64,000 nucleotides of DNA from Platerodrilus igneus (Eukaryota; Arthropoda; Insecta; Coleoptera; Lycidae), in assembly GCA_036346225.1 (NCBI GenBank), contig JARFIW010001111.1, positions 1-64,000 of the forward strand, in the 5' to 3' direction. The position numbers were made by a program, and so were the translations under genes. Of the stretch, positions 35,086-45,905 are shown one piece after another. Under the pieces are notes generated by a model that saw nothing but the letters and a program-made list of their open reading frames with translations, made no database searches and was not told the DNA's origin. How positions within the stretch are numbered: position 1 is the stretch's first letter; the number at the start of each line of letters is the position of its first letter.

Positions 35086-37075
35086 CCGTGTAACTTCGCT
35101 CGGTACTGGTACTTTCTCAAAAAACATTCGAGCCCCACGAATTGGGCGTCATAAATTGCTGTGTAACTTTGCTCAGGTGCTCAGTAGATTCGAAAATTTA
35201 TTAATTTACCAAAAATCGAAAATTTCACAAAATAGAAAAATTTAAAAAAAAAATTTCTTACCCCGATTCTACTTCCATCCACTTTGTTTTCTTTAACAGC
35301 TCCCTAGCTAGCTCAGTTGAGTCTCCTCTTGGATACCTAGATTTACTATCATTCTCTGTACCGTTCACACACACACCATTCAATAAAACCACAAAATAAT
35401 ACAACAATCATACAATATTTATTTACCACTATTTACAAATAATAATTCAAGATTATGTACATTTCGGTGCTCAAGTTACATCTCAATAAATTCTATCTTT
35501 GTAAAGTCCTGGATTTTAAATTGAAATATCAAACACATTTAATGTAACAGGAGTAAATGGGTCCTGAATAATATCTTATTTTTTTATTTATAATTATTTC
35601 TAATTAGTACACTCTGGAGTATGGTGAGCTCATGATAACCCAGTTTTTTTAATGTATGCTTTCTACTTTGCATACTCTTACTACAAACACAAAAAAACCC
35701 ATGTACTCTTAACAATAAAATTTTAAATTCATGAGAAACGTTAATAAGCTTTACGTACACCTTTAGATTTATATTCAAATACCATAATAAAAGTTAGTTA
35801 TACGTATTCTTTTCAATACGCAAAAAAACGAAAAATACCATCAAAGTTCACTCTCACACATCACAAATAATCTCCACAGTTTATAAAAAAACATCAAATT
35901 CTAATGTGTTACCTGGAAAAACTTGAAGATTCCATCTCTGTTGACGATGTATTATGTTCCTGAACCCTCGGTCTCGTGGTTATGCGCTGCTTGCCGCCTC
36001 CAGTTATTTATAGATAAACACCATCTACGTTGCGCTGCATGCTACTCATTCAAGGTCCATCTCAATAACCAAATCCAAATATAGTACACTTGTTATTATT
36101 GCATAATTTAATTTACTTTACGTTACGAGCTTGTTACAGTATACGTTGTACCTTAGTTAAATATAAATAAACTCGACACTATCACTGTAATATTTAATTT
36201 ATAAATTTTAATACATACAAACTCGTTAGTAGATTTTTGTACGTCGTAAGCGATGCAAATTAAAGAAGTCAAAAAGAGACTTAATAACTCCCCTTTCATA
36301 TTTATAGGATTCAAAATGTAACCTCTCCAAACCCTCTTAACGCGAAAAATTTAATTGAACTAACTCTTTCTTCAAATTTTGGTATAACCGTTTTCAAACT
36401 CCCCGAAATTTAGCTCGTCGCTACGCTATTTTCCGACAAACCTACATTTATCTGTCCCGTGCTCGTCTGTCGTAAAACTAACTATTTAGACCAATAATAC
36501 CTTTCAGTGACGTCTTAAAACCCTGCCTGTATTAACTCTATTCCTTTCTTATGCATATTAGATGTCTCCTTTTACCCTTGTTTGAGTGGTAGAAAATCGA
36601 TATTACTGTCCGCGTGATATCTCCTCCACGTGGAGTTGTATACGTGCTTTGCGACTGTCGGTTGATATTCTTTGAAACTTGCTTGTTATGCTCCAAAATA
36701 CATAGAAGTCGAGCTTTCAAAACATGCAGGTGTTCAATTAACGATCGTTTTAAAATAACATTTCTAGGAGTTTGCGTTTCAAGATATTTCCTATATTCGA
36801 TGTCTGTTTGTTTGTTAGTAAAGCGTTTCGCCTTGGAATTATCGATTTTTCAGGCTTTGAGGCGTTTTCTGACATTATAACCCTTTGAATTAAACTAAAT
36901 TAAATTAATTAATAATTTCTATTAGCTTATACAATTTATTTTCTTTATGAACCTACGGATTTTTAATCCCTTCTTATAAAATTATGGTAATATTTGTTAC
37001 TTTAAATTAAATGAACAAAATAAATGTCGCACGTAAATTATGGTTGTTTCCTCTATACAGGGTGTTTGAAATTGC
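35085..37075 (-). repeat. 2 kb LTR-like repeat, copy A
   Basis: On the minus strand the copy starts at about 37075 with ACACCCTGTATAGAGGAAAC and ends at 35085 with TTACACGGCAA before (TA)n. Landmarks shared in order with copies B and C: ATTTACGTGCGA near the head, GAACACCTGCAtgTTTT, CAAGGGTAAAAGGAGA, TTCGCGTTAAG followed by GGAGAGGTTACATT and a TATAAAT box, a TTTCCAGGTAAC site, ATCTAGGTATCCAAGAGGAG and GACGCCCAATTCGTGGGGC. The TATA box downstream of a conserved element and the location next to gag/protease frames suggest an LTR of about 2 kb. Alternative: the UTR-like end of another element type. No second copy flanks the gag on the other side. Confidence 0.65.
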
Positions 37076-37169
37076 ATTGTTTGTACCCAAATTTAACCCT
37101 TTAATTCCACTACATAATCCCCCTATTTCACTTCTAGGAAAACTACTCCATGTTTCCTGAATTTAAATA

Positions 37170-37800
37170 TCTACACTCTAATCTAATCTTACATGCTATT
37201 TCTATACACCTATCTACTCACCTAACACTACCTATACCTATTTATTCAACCTATCACTACTTATCTCTCTATTTCTATCTATTCCTACACCTATCTCTAC
37301 TTATTTCTATCTATCTACACCTATCTTTATTTCTAATTACCTATTCACACCTATCGCTACCTTTTACCTAACTATTTCTATCTATTATTAACTTTCCACC
37401 CTCTTATTTCATTGTATTTTCTCCTTTTATTTCACCCTTTAGTCCTTTATTGACTCTGTACGTCCCTCATCTGTACTTTTTTCTTTATCTCCACTTTTCA
37501 TATCTTTTAACCCAACCTACTATCACTATTTATTCTTATCCTACCTCTACCTACCTAATTCTATACCTATATCTAACTATCTTCCATATTTATCCTATAC
37601 CTAATTTTATTTTTCTATAAACACATATTTCTACTTTTCTATATACACCTATTCTATCTCTATCTACTTAAGTTTTACTCTATTATACACCTATCTCTAC
37701 TTTTCTACATACACCTATCCATATTTATCATATTTCTACTTCTACTTTTCTAAATACCTATTTCTATCTCTAACTATTCAAATTCTACACGAAAATTCAT
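37170..37800. repeat. CTAT/CTAC-rich pyrimidine tract
   Basis: A long, irregular stretch of CTAT, CTAC and TTTCTA words, strongly strand-asymmetric (purine-rich on the minus strand). It lies between the protease frame and the 2 kb repeat. On the minus strand a purine-rich tract before an LTR could act as a polypurine tract, but this one is far longer than normal. The open frames in it come from the simple sequence. Confidence 0.8.
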
Positions 37801-37835
37801 CTATCTCCATATTTTGTTCATTAAGCTTCATTTTC

Positions 37836-38906
37836 TTATTTATATCTGACTCTTTTCTTGACCCTCCAAGTCTTTCTTCTAACAATCCTAATACTCTTCA
37901 TCCCTATTTCTCCTCCTTCTATTTCTATACTTATCATCCCTGTTACTTCACATAAAATAAAATCATCCTTATTATTCTGACTCTTAAATATTTCTTCTTC
38001 TTCAGTCTCTACACTTTTCTGTTTCTCATTTATTATAATCTCCTTTACTGCGGACAAACCAAACAATACTACCTCAACATCTTTATCTTTCCCCTCTATT
38101 CAAAACTTTTCATCTCTTCTAGACCCTTCATGTACAATATTCATTTCACAAAAATCTTTTAAATTCAAATTCAAATTACCAAGATTATCTTTGCCCCTTA
38201 ACTCACTTATGCCTACTTTTACTTCTTGTGTGTCACATAATGCTATTTTTACTTCTATCTTTCTTAATTCTGACTCGTTATCCACTATTAATGCTGCGCC
38301 TGACTCTACCTCTATTTGTTCAGCTTCTTCCTTCACTATCAATTGTACTTCTTCTAACTTTTCCTCATTATATTCACCTGAGTCGATCTCTTTCACTTCT
38401 TCATCATCTCTCTCTATACTATTTATACATAACCCCATGTCATCTTCTGTGACATCATAACTTGCCTTCCAGGGCAATATCCTATCCTCAATCCTAACTA
38501 TTTTCCTCTCCATATCTATTATAACCCCTAACGTCATCATGCAATCGACCCCTAATATCCCTTTAAACTTTAACCCAGGTACAATTATAAATTCTTGTTC
38601 GCAGCTTACTGAACCTAACTCTAGTTTCAAAATAACCACGCTATCCACGACAGCAAATCGTTTTTTATTCGGCGCAACCAGGTGACTTCTTTTTATTGGC
38701 ATTATCCTGTCACACATTTTATTTTTAATTTCATTGACGAATTCCTCCGATACTAAACTCGCCTCAGCTCCTGAATCTAATAATGCTCCTAAATTTTTCT
38801 CAAAAATTTTAATCTCAATTATGGGCAAACAAAATTTTTCTATAATTTCTGGCTCAATTTCTTCCTCTATTTTCAAAAATTCCCTAGGATGTTCATATTT
38901 GTACAC
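37836..38906 (-). pseudogene. Retroelement aspartic protease with acidic tail
   Basis: The 268-codon frame 38100-38906 has an acidic N-terminus, then the retropepsin active site LLDSGAEASLV (DSG at residues 44-46), a flap-like region around residue 75-90 and ILGVD at 117-121, the second retropepsin hallmark. After about residue 150 the protein is acidic and low-complexity. A further 76-codon frame (37836-38066) continues the charged region. No reverse transcriptase, RNase H or integrase motif follows; the sequence enters the CTAT tract instead. Such proteases process Gag in Ty3/gypsy-like elements and dimerise to act. Whether it is an old autonomous element that lost pol or a non-autonomous Gag-protease element is open. 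The protease frame itself is intact. Confidence 0.75.
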
Positions 38907-38932
38907 AGTGATGTCTAGTGGTTTGTCCTGCT

Positions 38933-39958
38933 CTAAAAATCCTGTCCAGGTCTAGTCTCCCTACTCGGTCCTGGTCTTGCTACCATTTCTGCGTATGTCC
39001 TTGGCGTCTCAACTCTGTCCATGTTGTTACCTTCCTTGTTTGTAGTTGATGTCCCCCTCATGTCCGGTGAACTGTTCTGTCTCGTTGGTCCCGGTCTAGG
39101 TGCAGTTCCCCTACATACACTGTGGCTCCTGTAAAAGTCCGTCGAAGTTCCCAATTTTGTCTCGGGTACGAAAAATTATTCCTCCGTCTTGCGTAGTTGT
39201 CCCGTCGTTCAAATCTTACAGCATTAATTGTCTCTCCCTACTTTCCCTAGGTCGTCCACTGTTAACGTCATCGTACCTTTGCAGGTACTCCAGAAACATC
39301 TCCCCGTCCACAATATTCTGCAACGCTTCGCGTTGCCTCACCTCAACCTCAAAATGTCGTGATAAGTATTTGATAATCTGTCGGTCCGTCAGTGGTGGAT
39401 TAAGTTGTTTCGCTATGCTATACTTTCGTATAGCATATTGCTCCCTACTTCCTGAAAATTCTCCTTTAAATTTACCCGTGATCAAATCGTCTCTCGTACC
39501 TGGTCCTATCTGTGGTCACTCCAGTAATGTTTCAAAAACCTGTCCTCAAAGTCAGTGTAAGTGTCAATTTCTTGTCCAATTAAATTGTTCCAAGCATCAG
39601 CATGGTCTTTTAGTAAAGCTTTCACAACATTTAGTTTCGCCTGTTCATCATATAAATTATTTATTAAACCTCTAATATTGTTAATGAATATTTGCGGGTT
39701 TACATTACTATCCCCATAAAATTTCATCTGTTGCTCTAAAGACACATAACCTGTTACAAACCTTGGACCATCCCCCATTAAAGTTGCTACATTCTGTTTA
39801 ATCCCGGGCACTTCTCTCTCTACCCGACCTAACTGATCCTTACACGAGTCCGTTGCTTCAGTCATTTTAGCATTAATCTCGTCCTCACAGAAAATCCTTA
39901 CATCTGTCCTTAATTGTCCCAGAAGGTAGGCTAAGCCGCTTTGAGGAACAAAATGCAC
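38933..39958 (-). pseudogene. Retroelement Gag, frameshifted
   Basis: 39506-39958 reads as a helical Gag capsid-like region (QQMKFYGDSNVNPQIFINNI, KALLKDHADAWNNLIGQ, YTDFEDRFLKHYWS), the block order of retrotransposon Gag (a GD-x-NPxxFI start, a helix with a W, and FExxFLxxYW). After a frame change 39216-39485 continues with ITGKFKGEFSGSREQYAIRK and SIAKQLNPPLTDRQIIKYL, the second half of the capsid. 38933-39154 is a Pro/Arg/Thr-rich linker leading to the protease. I see no zinc knuckle. The order Gag then protease on the same strand makes one unit. At least two frameshifts break it. Confidence 0.72.
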
Positions 39959-41650
39959 AGCAAGATATGTATACGCCGCTTAGAGAACAAAATTGTCTTT
40001 GTATGTAAATTTGGTACGTCGGGGGGTCGTTAGGTCTTTGTTCTCGGGGTGTGCGTTTGGGGGGGGGGGGGAGAGTCGTTAGATGTTTATTGTAGGAGAT
40101 GCGCGCGCGGGGTGAAGATATTTTCTTAAGAAAATTTTTGTAGCAGCGTTCCCGTGTTAAATATTAAATAAGATGGGAAAGGTGTTATACATTTTTTTCA
40201 AAATGGTGTGTCTAGAACGGACTCCACGTGTTGGTTCTTGGCTGCTTCGGAGATTTTCTGGGTAGGTTAAGCTAAAAATTAAAACGCGGTGAAGAATTTT
40301 GTTATATTAAGCAAACGCGTGCAAGTGGTAAAGAATTTTTTAGCTCTCCTCATAAGCTGCGTTTTGTATGAAGTAGCAAATAACATTTAGAAAATATACG
40401 AAATGTTATACAATGGGTCAAATTTTTAAACGTCTGCAGGTAAAATTTTGTAAAAAGAAGTTGTTTATTTCTCATGATTTCAATGCCAAGATAAAATAAC
40501 AAGAATTCGCAGTCGAAATCTAGAATATAACCCCGTGTTTTTTTTATTGGAATTATAGCTCTCTGGTAATATATATGCAAATCATGCCGACATTCAACTT
40601 TTAATATAATGGATTTAATTAACATAAGGTGTGTTGCAAAAACATGTTAAGACAAGTATGCCGTATATTGCTGTCTTGGTTACATCACCCCAAAATAATT
40701 TATACAATTGCACTAAACTTGCAGTCGGATCTAATATATAATCTTTTAATTATACCTGTATGAATTTAAAATATATGCAAATTATACCACCTTTCATCAC
40801 GATTTATTTGACTCTCAAATAAAAAAATTAATTTAATCTTATATCAAGGATTTCTTGCTTACATTTTAGCAATTTGATTATATTTAAATATTTAATATAA
40901 TTATACATTCAATTTATAAGGTGGCAATAAAAATTCTTTTACTTTTAAAGGTTTGGTGATTTTATGTAGATGACGCATTACACATTGTATGTATATATAG
41001 CTCGATTTATTTCACAAACGTGATGAAGAATTTATAGGTTATGCAAAAACGTGCATGTAGTGAAGAATTTAGCGGTGATCTTTAGAGCTTCGTCTTCATT
41101 TTTATTCTCGTTGCTTTAGTTAATTAAAGAGAGATTTTTAGGTTAAGCAAAAATAGGAAATGTGGTGGATGACATAATCACCCTCAAAATTATGAATGGC
41201 GGGAGGCTCCTAAATGTGTCCTAAACGGGGTTGTGCGCCATTATTTTTGTATTGAATGTCAAAAAGAATAGGAGAAATTATTCGACTCGTATTTTATAAT
41301 GGTTTTAATTTAAAATATTGGTGTGTGTGTGCAAAAAAAAACATGTTAAGACAGGTCACTCGTTATTTTGTTCATGATTGCATCACCCAAATAATTTATA
41401 CAACTACACTGAACTCGTACCCAGATCTAAAATATAACCTTAAAATGTATGCAAATCATGTCGTTATTTAAAACGTGGTGAAGAATTTGGATGGTGATGT
41501 AATCATCCTCAAATGGGGTATGGGACTCCATAAGGCGTTCTGAACGCATTAGATGAATGAATACTTCGGAGATTTTTAGGTTAAGTAAAAACGTGCACGT
41601 GCTGAAGAATCCCAGAGATTTTCAAAAAATTATTTTTGTATTAAATATAT
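39959..41650. repeat. Degenerate repeat region with duplicated blocks
   Basis: GAGATTTTTAGGTTAAG followed by GTG...GAAGAAT recurs at about 40250-40290, 41030-41075, 41130-41165 and 41570-41605. A longer block, from AACATGTTAAGACA to CCAGATCTAAAATATAAC and ATGCAAATCATG, occurs at 40642-40745 in diverged form and at 41340-41462. There is also a G12 run at about 40057-40070. No open frame is convincing. It may be the 5' leader of the gag element or an unrelated decayed tandem family. Confidence 0.5.
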
Positions 41651-43205
41651 AATGTTAAATAGAAACACAAAATTTGAATGTTTTATTTATATTAGTTTCC
41701 CTTGCCGGCACATTTTAATTACATGCTAATGAGTTCATATATTTTCATACAGTTTGATTGATTCACTACCGAAACAAAACATTTTTTACACAGCTGGCAA
41801 TACTGGGTGCCGTTCTTTTCAATATAATATCAGCAACTATTTACAATACAGCTGAATACTGAAAGGTAAAGTAACTTTCACGCATCTACCTACGTGTACT
41901 TAAATTTAATTGAATTCTAAAAAATATATGCATATCTATGGCAGGCAACCCAGCATACACCAATTATGTCTTCTTAGTGTAAAATTTTATTGTTAGGTGA
42001 ATAACCAACCATTTATTATGTAATATTTATTGCTACAAGCATGGTAATAATAATTTGCAATGTGCAAAATACCTTTTTTTTGTTGTTAAAAGACCGATTT
42101 AATAAAACACAATAAAAAGATTGAAAATTATTTATTCTAGTTAAATTTTACAGTGCTAGAGACACTAATTACTATTAGTACTAGATATGGGTATAAAAAA
42201 ATTTGTATTCCAGATGATAGTATGTTTAAGGGATATGATTATTTAAAAAGACTCTGTAAACATGATTAGTGAAATTATTAAAATTAAGGAACGTAAAGCA
42301 AAAATTTGTCCATAAAAGCAAATATGTTTTCTAAAAGATATGCATAGCTTACGGTTCTAAAGGTTTCAACATCTCGCAAACTGAGATAAATATTACTTAT
42401 TTCTTTGCAAAAGACGTTCATATAACGCCCTTTAACAACCGCGTTCAGTAAAGTGCATGGTAGTTAATGACCTCGGAGATTGTGCTATTTATAACAACAA
42501 ATCGATATATGTAAATTATATAGTTCTGGTTTATACCTAAAAACAACTATTTTGCATTTTATTTTGTTGATCCTGGCAGAATAAATTATAAGTATAGCTA
42601 CATTGTCAATACATTTTTATTTTCAAACTCGTTTCAATTATTGTAGAATTTAGTGCTTATAAATAACCTACTTTAATTTAATAAGTTATTCCTAAATTAA
42701 TAATTATTGTCAAGAGAAATATATACACATATGGTAAATAATTGCAAAGATGTCTATAATATATCCGAGTTTTAATTCTATTAAATGGAACATATGGCAA
42801 CTGCGTAACTTCAAAACATTTTAGCGTAATTGTCAATTACCAAAATTCACAATTTTCATCTTACATCAACAAATGTTATTAAATTGATGCTAAACAATAA
42901 AAATAATACCGTTATATTTCAAATCATTTTAATTTAAATACGCAATGTTAAGTCGTTATTAAAAACAATTTACACAGATTTTTTATTGTTGTCGCCGTCT
43001 ATTGAAGAATCGCAGCAGAATCTGAACTATATCGCTTTTACAAAACATGTATTCAAGATCATATTTAGTTAGTTTCAAAAAACTTTTCATCATTGTATAC
43101 GACTTGTTTTAACTTGCAGTGGGTATCAATGACCGAATCAACATTACCACCCGAACATGGTTGACAACTTTAAATTTTATTTTCCTATTACTTTCAAGGT
43201 ATTAA
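41651..43205. other. No recognised feature
   Basis: Very AT-rich, stop-rich in all frames. I see no repeat, RNA gene or coding sequence. Confidence 0.35.
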
Positions 43206-43210
43206 ACATT

Positions 43211-43264
<54 letters not shown>
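43211..43264. repeat. (TA)n microsatellite
   Basis: An uninterrupted TA run of about 54 bp that directly abuts the end of a Penelope-like 3' fragment on its right. Confidence 0.97.
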
Positions 43265-43266
<2 letters not shown>

Positions 43267-43400
43267 TTTAGTGACATCAGGCAACATTTTTCTTAATCTT
43301 CGTTGGGAATTAAACCACTCATAGTTTTTAAAATCATCTTTCTTTACGTTTCGATCCATGACCTAGGATCGTTGTCAAAATTGTCAAAACCACAACAAAC
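43265..43400 (-). mobile_element. Penelope-like element 3' end with hammerhead-like hairpin
   Basis: On the minus strand the sequence reads TTGACAA-C-GATCC-loop-GGATC-GAAACGT (43347-43378), then about 80 bp to the (TA)n tract. The arrangement of a CUGANGA-like heptamer, a 5-bp stem and GAAAC is that of the hammerhead ribozymes reported in Penelope-like elements; the heptamer has two transitions from consensus, so activity is doubtful. The same architecture, with the same substitutions, appears at 63080-63108. No coding part is recognised next to it. Confidence 0.5.
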
Positions 43401-43848
43401 ATACAGGGAGTATTTATCAGACAACATATTTCTCGCATGGCTGTGACAGCTTTTTGTGCTCTATGTAGAGTAATGATTAACGTTATGCTCTTTTGATTAA
43501 TTTGCAATTTACCGGGCATGCATCCTTTGTTAAAAGTGAAGGATATTCCCTTAGATAATTTGAATAACAATCTATCACCACCAACACACACCTCTGATTA
43601 AATTTTCCTTAAATATATTGGTCAAATTCAACAGAGTCGCCTTGCCAGAGATCATCTCGTGGTTGTTGATTTGTTGACAAAAACTAGTGGGGGGTTTAGC
43701 AGACAAATAACTAGGTGATGCTCAGTGTCACAACACTTTATCATTACCTATTTTGATGAATGTACCATAAAAGCTAGGTACTTGGATAGTTCTCGCAGTG
43801 AGTGGAACAACGATAGTGACGATAGTGGTGCAAAGTTTTCAAGTTAAC
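43401..43848. other. Spacer without a recognised gene
   Basis: The frame 43334-43591 (minus, 85 codons) has no recognised motif. The rest shows nothing notable. Confidence 0.3.
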
Positions 43849-44112
43849 ATGGACAATGTACTGTACGATTTGTTCGAGAGTGAACAACGCATTTTACACC
43901 AACATCTGAAACATGCCATAGTATTGAATGATGTGGACAAAATCAAACGTATACTGTTCAGAGTAGGTGTTTATGTTCCCTTTAAAGCCTTCAAATGGCT
44001 AACGCTGACCAATGATACATCCATTGATGTAATGGACATGCTGTTTAATCAACAGAGTAGGTGCGATCAATTTGCATCAAACTTCATTGATGCTTGCAAT
44101 GGCAGAACATAG
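43849..44112 (+). CDS. Unidentified small ORF, possibly ankyrin-like fragment
   Basis: From the ATG at 43849 (MDNVLYDLFESEQRI) the frame gives 87 residues, helical and of normal composition, without low complexity. HLKHAIVLNDVDKIKRILF and the following PFKAFKWLTLTNDTSIDVMD have the A-x-x-x-x-D-x-x-x-I-x-x-x-L rhythm of ankyrin repeats, but key GxTPLH motifs are absent. A frame open upstream to 43798 adds 17 residues. After the TAG, coding-like text (KCHQVRGVLDAIESNYSLSD) continues in the same frame to another stop, so it may be a pseudogene or an exon read through. I do not recognise the family. Confidence 0.35.
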   Translation: MDNVLYDLFESEQRILHQHLKHAIVLNDVDKIKRILFRVGVYVPFKAFKWLTLTNDTSIDVMDMLFNQQSRCDQFASNFIDACNGRT

Positions 44113-44773
44113 TTAAAATGTCATCAGGTGCGTGGTGTACTAGACGCAATAGAGAGTAATTATAGTTTGAGCGATGTATATTTCCTTGAAGTATTGCTAA
44201 CATAGGAATGACAGGTATTCCATTCTTTTCTTCACTCATAAACTTATACACACTATAAATAATTTGTCGTCCTTGACTGTGAACTGTTTTCTTGCGATTA
44301 CTTATTGTAAAATAGAAAGTTCAGGAATAACAAAATAATCTGCAAAAACCAAACATTATTCTTCTAATTGAATTAAAAACTGCATGATACTTTCTTAAAT
44401 ATACAAATAAATAACAGACGAATTAAAAATCGATGGCTGGTTGTCAATGTTTTTAGAATGCTCTTTAACATAAATAACCTAAATTGGTGTTCTGTGCAAC
44501 AGCCCATGAGATTTTGAAAGACCTATACACGCAAATTCATTTCACCGCTAGAATTGGTCCACACAGAAGAAACCATCTGACGACGATCCTGATCTAAAAA
44601 GGTGGCATTGGCTTTCAGTAAAAACCAGGTAAGCTCCTGGCTTGTTTGTTAACTTATGGGCTTTGCTCATAATGACAACCTATGCAACCAAATTTGGGGA
44701 TATATAAATTATGTCCAGGGTTAGCGATACAAGTAAAGCGTTGATGTATATACAACTGGTATTAATGTAGCGT
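44113..44773. other. No recognised feature beyond the ORF read-through
   Basis: Apart from about 90 bp of coding-like sequence after the ORF stop, AT-rich unique sequence with nothing recognised. Confidence 0.3.
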
Positions 44774-45059
44774 ACTATCAAACATTTATTTTGTTTTGGT
44801 TAACTGCATTTTACCGCTTGTTAATTTTTTTATACTTTTAATATGTTTGTCAGTGTATGGAAATTATTTTATTATATTGTGATATACCTTACCCAATTTT
44901 TGTATCCTTATCATTAACAGCTGTTGGGTTTTTTACATTATATATCATCTTTAACTATTTTCTGTATTTTTATTAATTTCGGTTTTTAAAATTATATTTG
45001 CATCAAAAACAAATCTATGGTTAGTTTGTTTTTCATTTTTTGTTATATTTATGACTGTT

Positions 45060-45480
45060 TAATCGGTTTTCTATGTGCTGTTCACTCTGCCCAATGTAAA
45101 CACATTTATTGTTATTTTGGCATGGGATACTATATATGGTGTGTGTTTTTAGGAGTTGTATCCTTTATTTAGGTAAACCAATTTTTATTTAAATTATAAC
45201 CTTTATAAGCTAAATTTACGTTATGTTTTTTAAATATTTCTATAAATTGTCGGAAAAATCTGAATATAAGGTATTTTAACATGTTTTTTTAATGAGTGCA
45301 TTATTGTTTATGTTGTTTTTATGGCTATTACTGTAATATTTGTGTATTTGTTTTCAAGTATGTCATTTATTAGGTTTTGTGAATAGTTATTGTTTCTTAA
45401 TACATTTTAGCTTTTTCTGTATTCTGGATCCATTAATTTAATGGCTCTGTTAGCCAAGTTAAAAATAACTGCTTTTTTGG
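45060..45480 (-). pseudogene. Penelope-like linker and GIY-YIG endonuclease remnant
   Basis: The minus strand reads NRAIKLMDPEY, then NNYSQNLINDIL, and after lesions SIPC...CVYIGQSEQHIENRLNSH. VYIGQS-x-x-x-x-x-x-RLxxH is the core of a GIY-YIG domain with the catalytic Tyr and Arg retained; the preceding CxxC-like Cys is also as in Penelope endonucleases. Several stops and frame changes interrupt it. In intact elements this domain cuts the target for reverse transcription. Confidence 0.7.
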
Positions 45481-45689
45481 ACTATTGGCTGTTACGATCT
45501 ATAATTTAGGTACCCATCAGACTGTAGGCTTGGTATACTGTTCGGTCTCTTAGTCGCACGTTGTCGTGTTTAATTTTAAGTCGTAAATTTGTAGTTGTAA
45601 ATCTAATAGTAAAACTGCCATCCCTTATTCCCTTATATCCTGTCGTAAAAATGCCTTGTGCATGTGTAAATAAGTGAGACTAAGGGTAG

Positions 45690-45905
45690 TGACGAAAAAC
45701 ACTCTCTCATCGATATCGAAGCAGAACAGTCAGTTCTTCGTTCGGTAACGTGAGTTTGTCAAGTGCCGCCGACTTTATCGATAAACCCCTAAAAAACACA
45801 GTGCAAGTGCAAAGCAACACGTACTATAATCTCGCATACAGTTCACTTAGCTGAAGAGCAAGGAACTACATCTTAGAACAACAAAAAACCCACGGAGGTA
45901 AGTCG
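45690..45905 (+). other. Possible 5' UTR fragment of another LINE
   Basis: A GC-richer island with CAGTCAGTTCTTCG and CGGTAACGTGAG spaced like an initiator plus downstream promoter element, a pattern found at the 5' ends of I/Jockey-type LINEs. It lies inside the Penelope-like insertion. No coding sequence follows. Weak call. Confidence 0.2.

Noticed and set aside
36538..36880. Short ORFs within repeat copy A
   Set aside because: The corresponding region of copies B and C is not open, so coding is not conserved in the family.
37150..37371. Leu/Ser/Tyr-rich 73-codon ORF
   Set aside because: It is the CTAT/CTAC simple sequence in translation.
38100..39958. Endogenous retrovirus or other integrated virus
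   Set aside because: Only Gag and protease are visible, with no pol or envelope; a retrotransposon remnant is the simpler reading.
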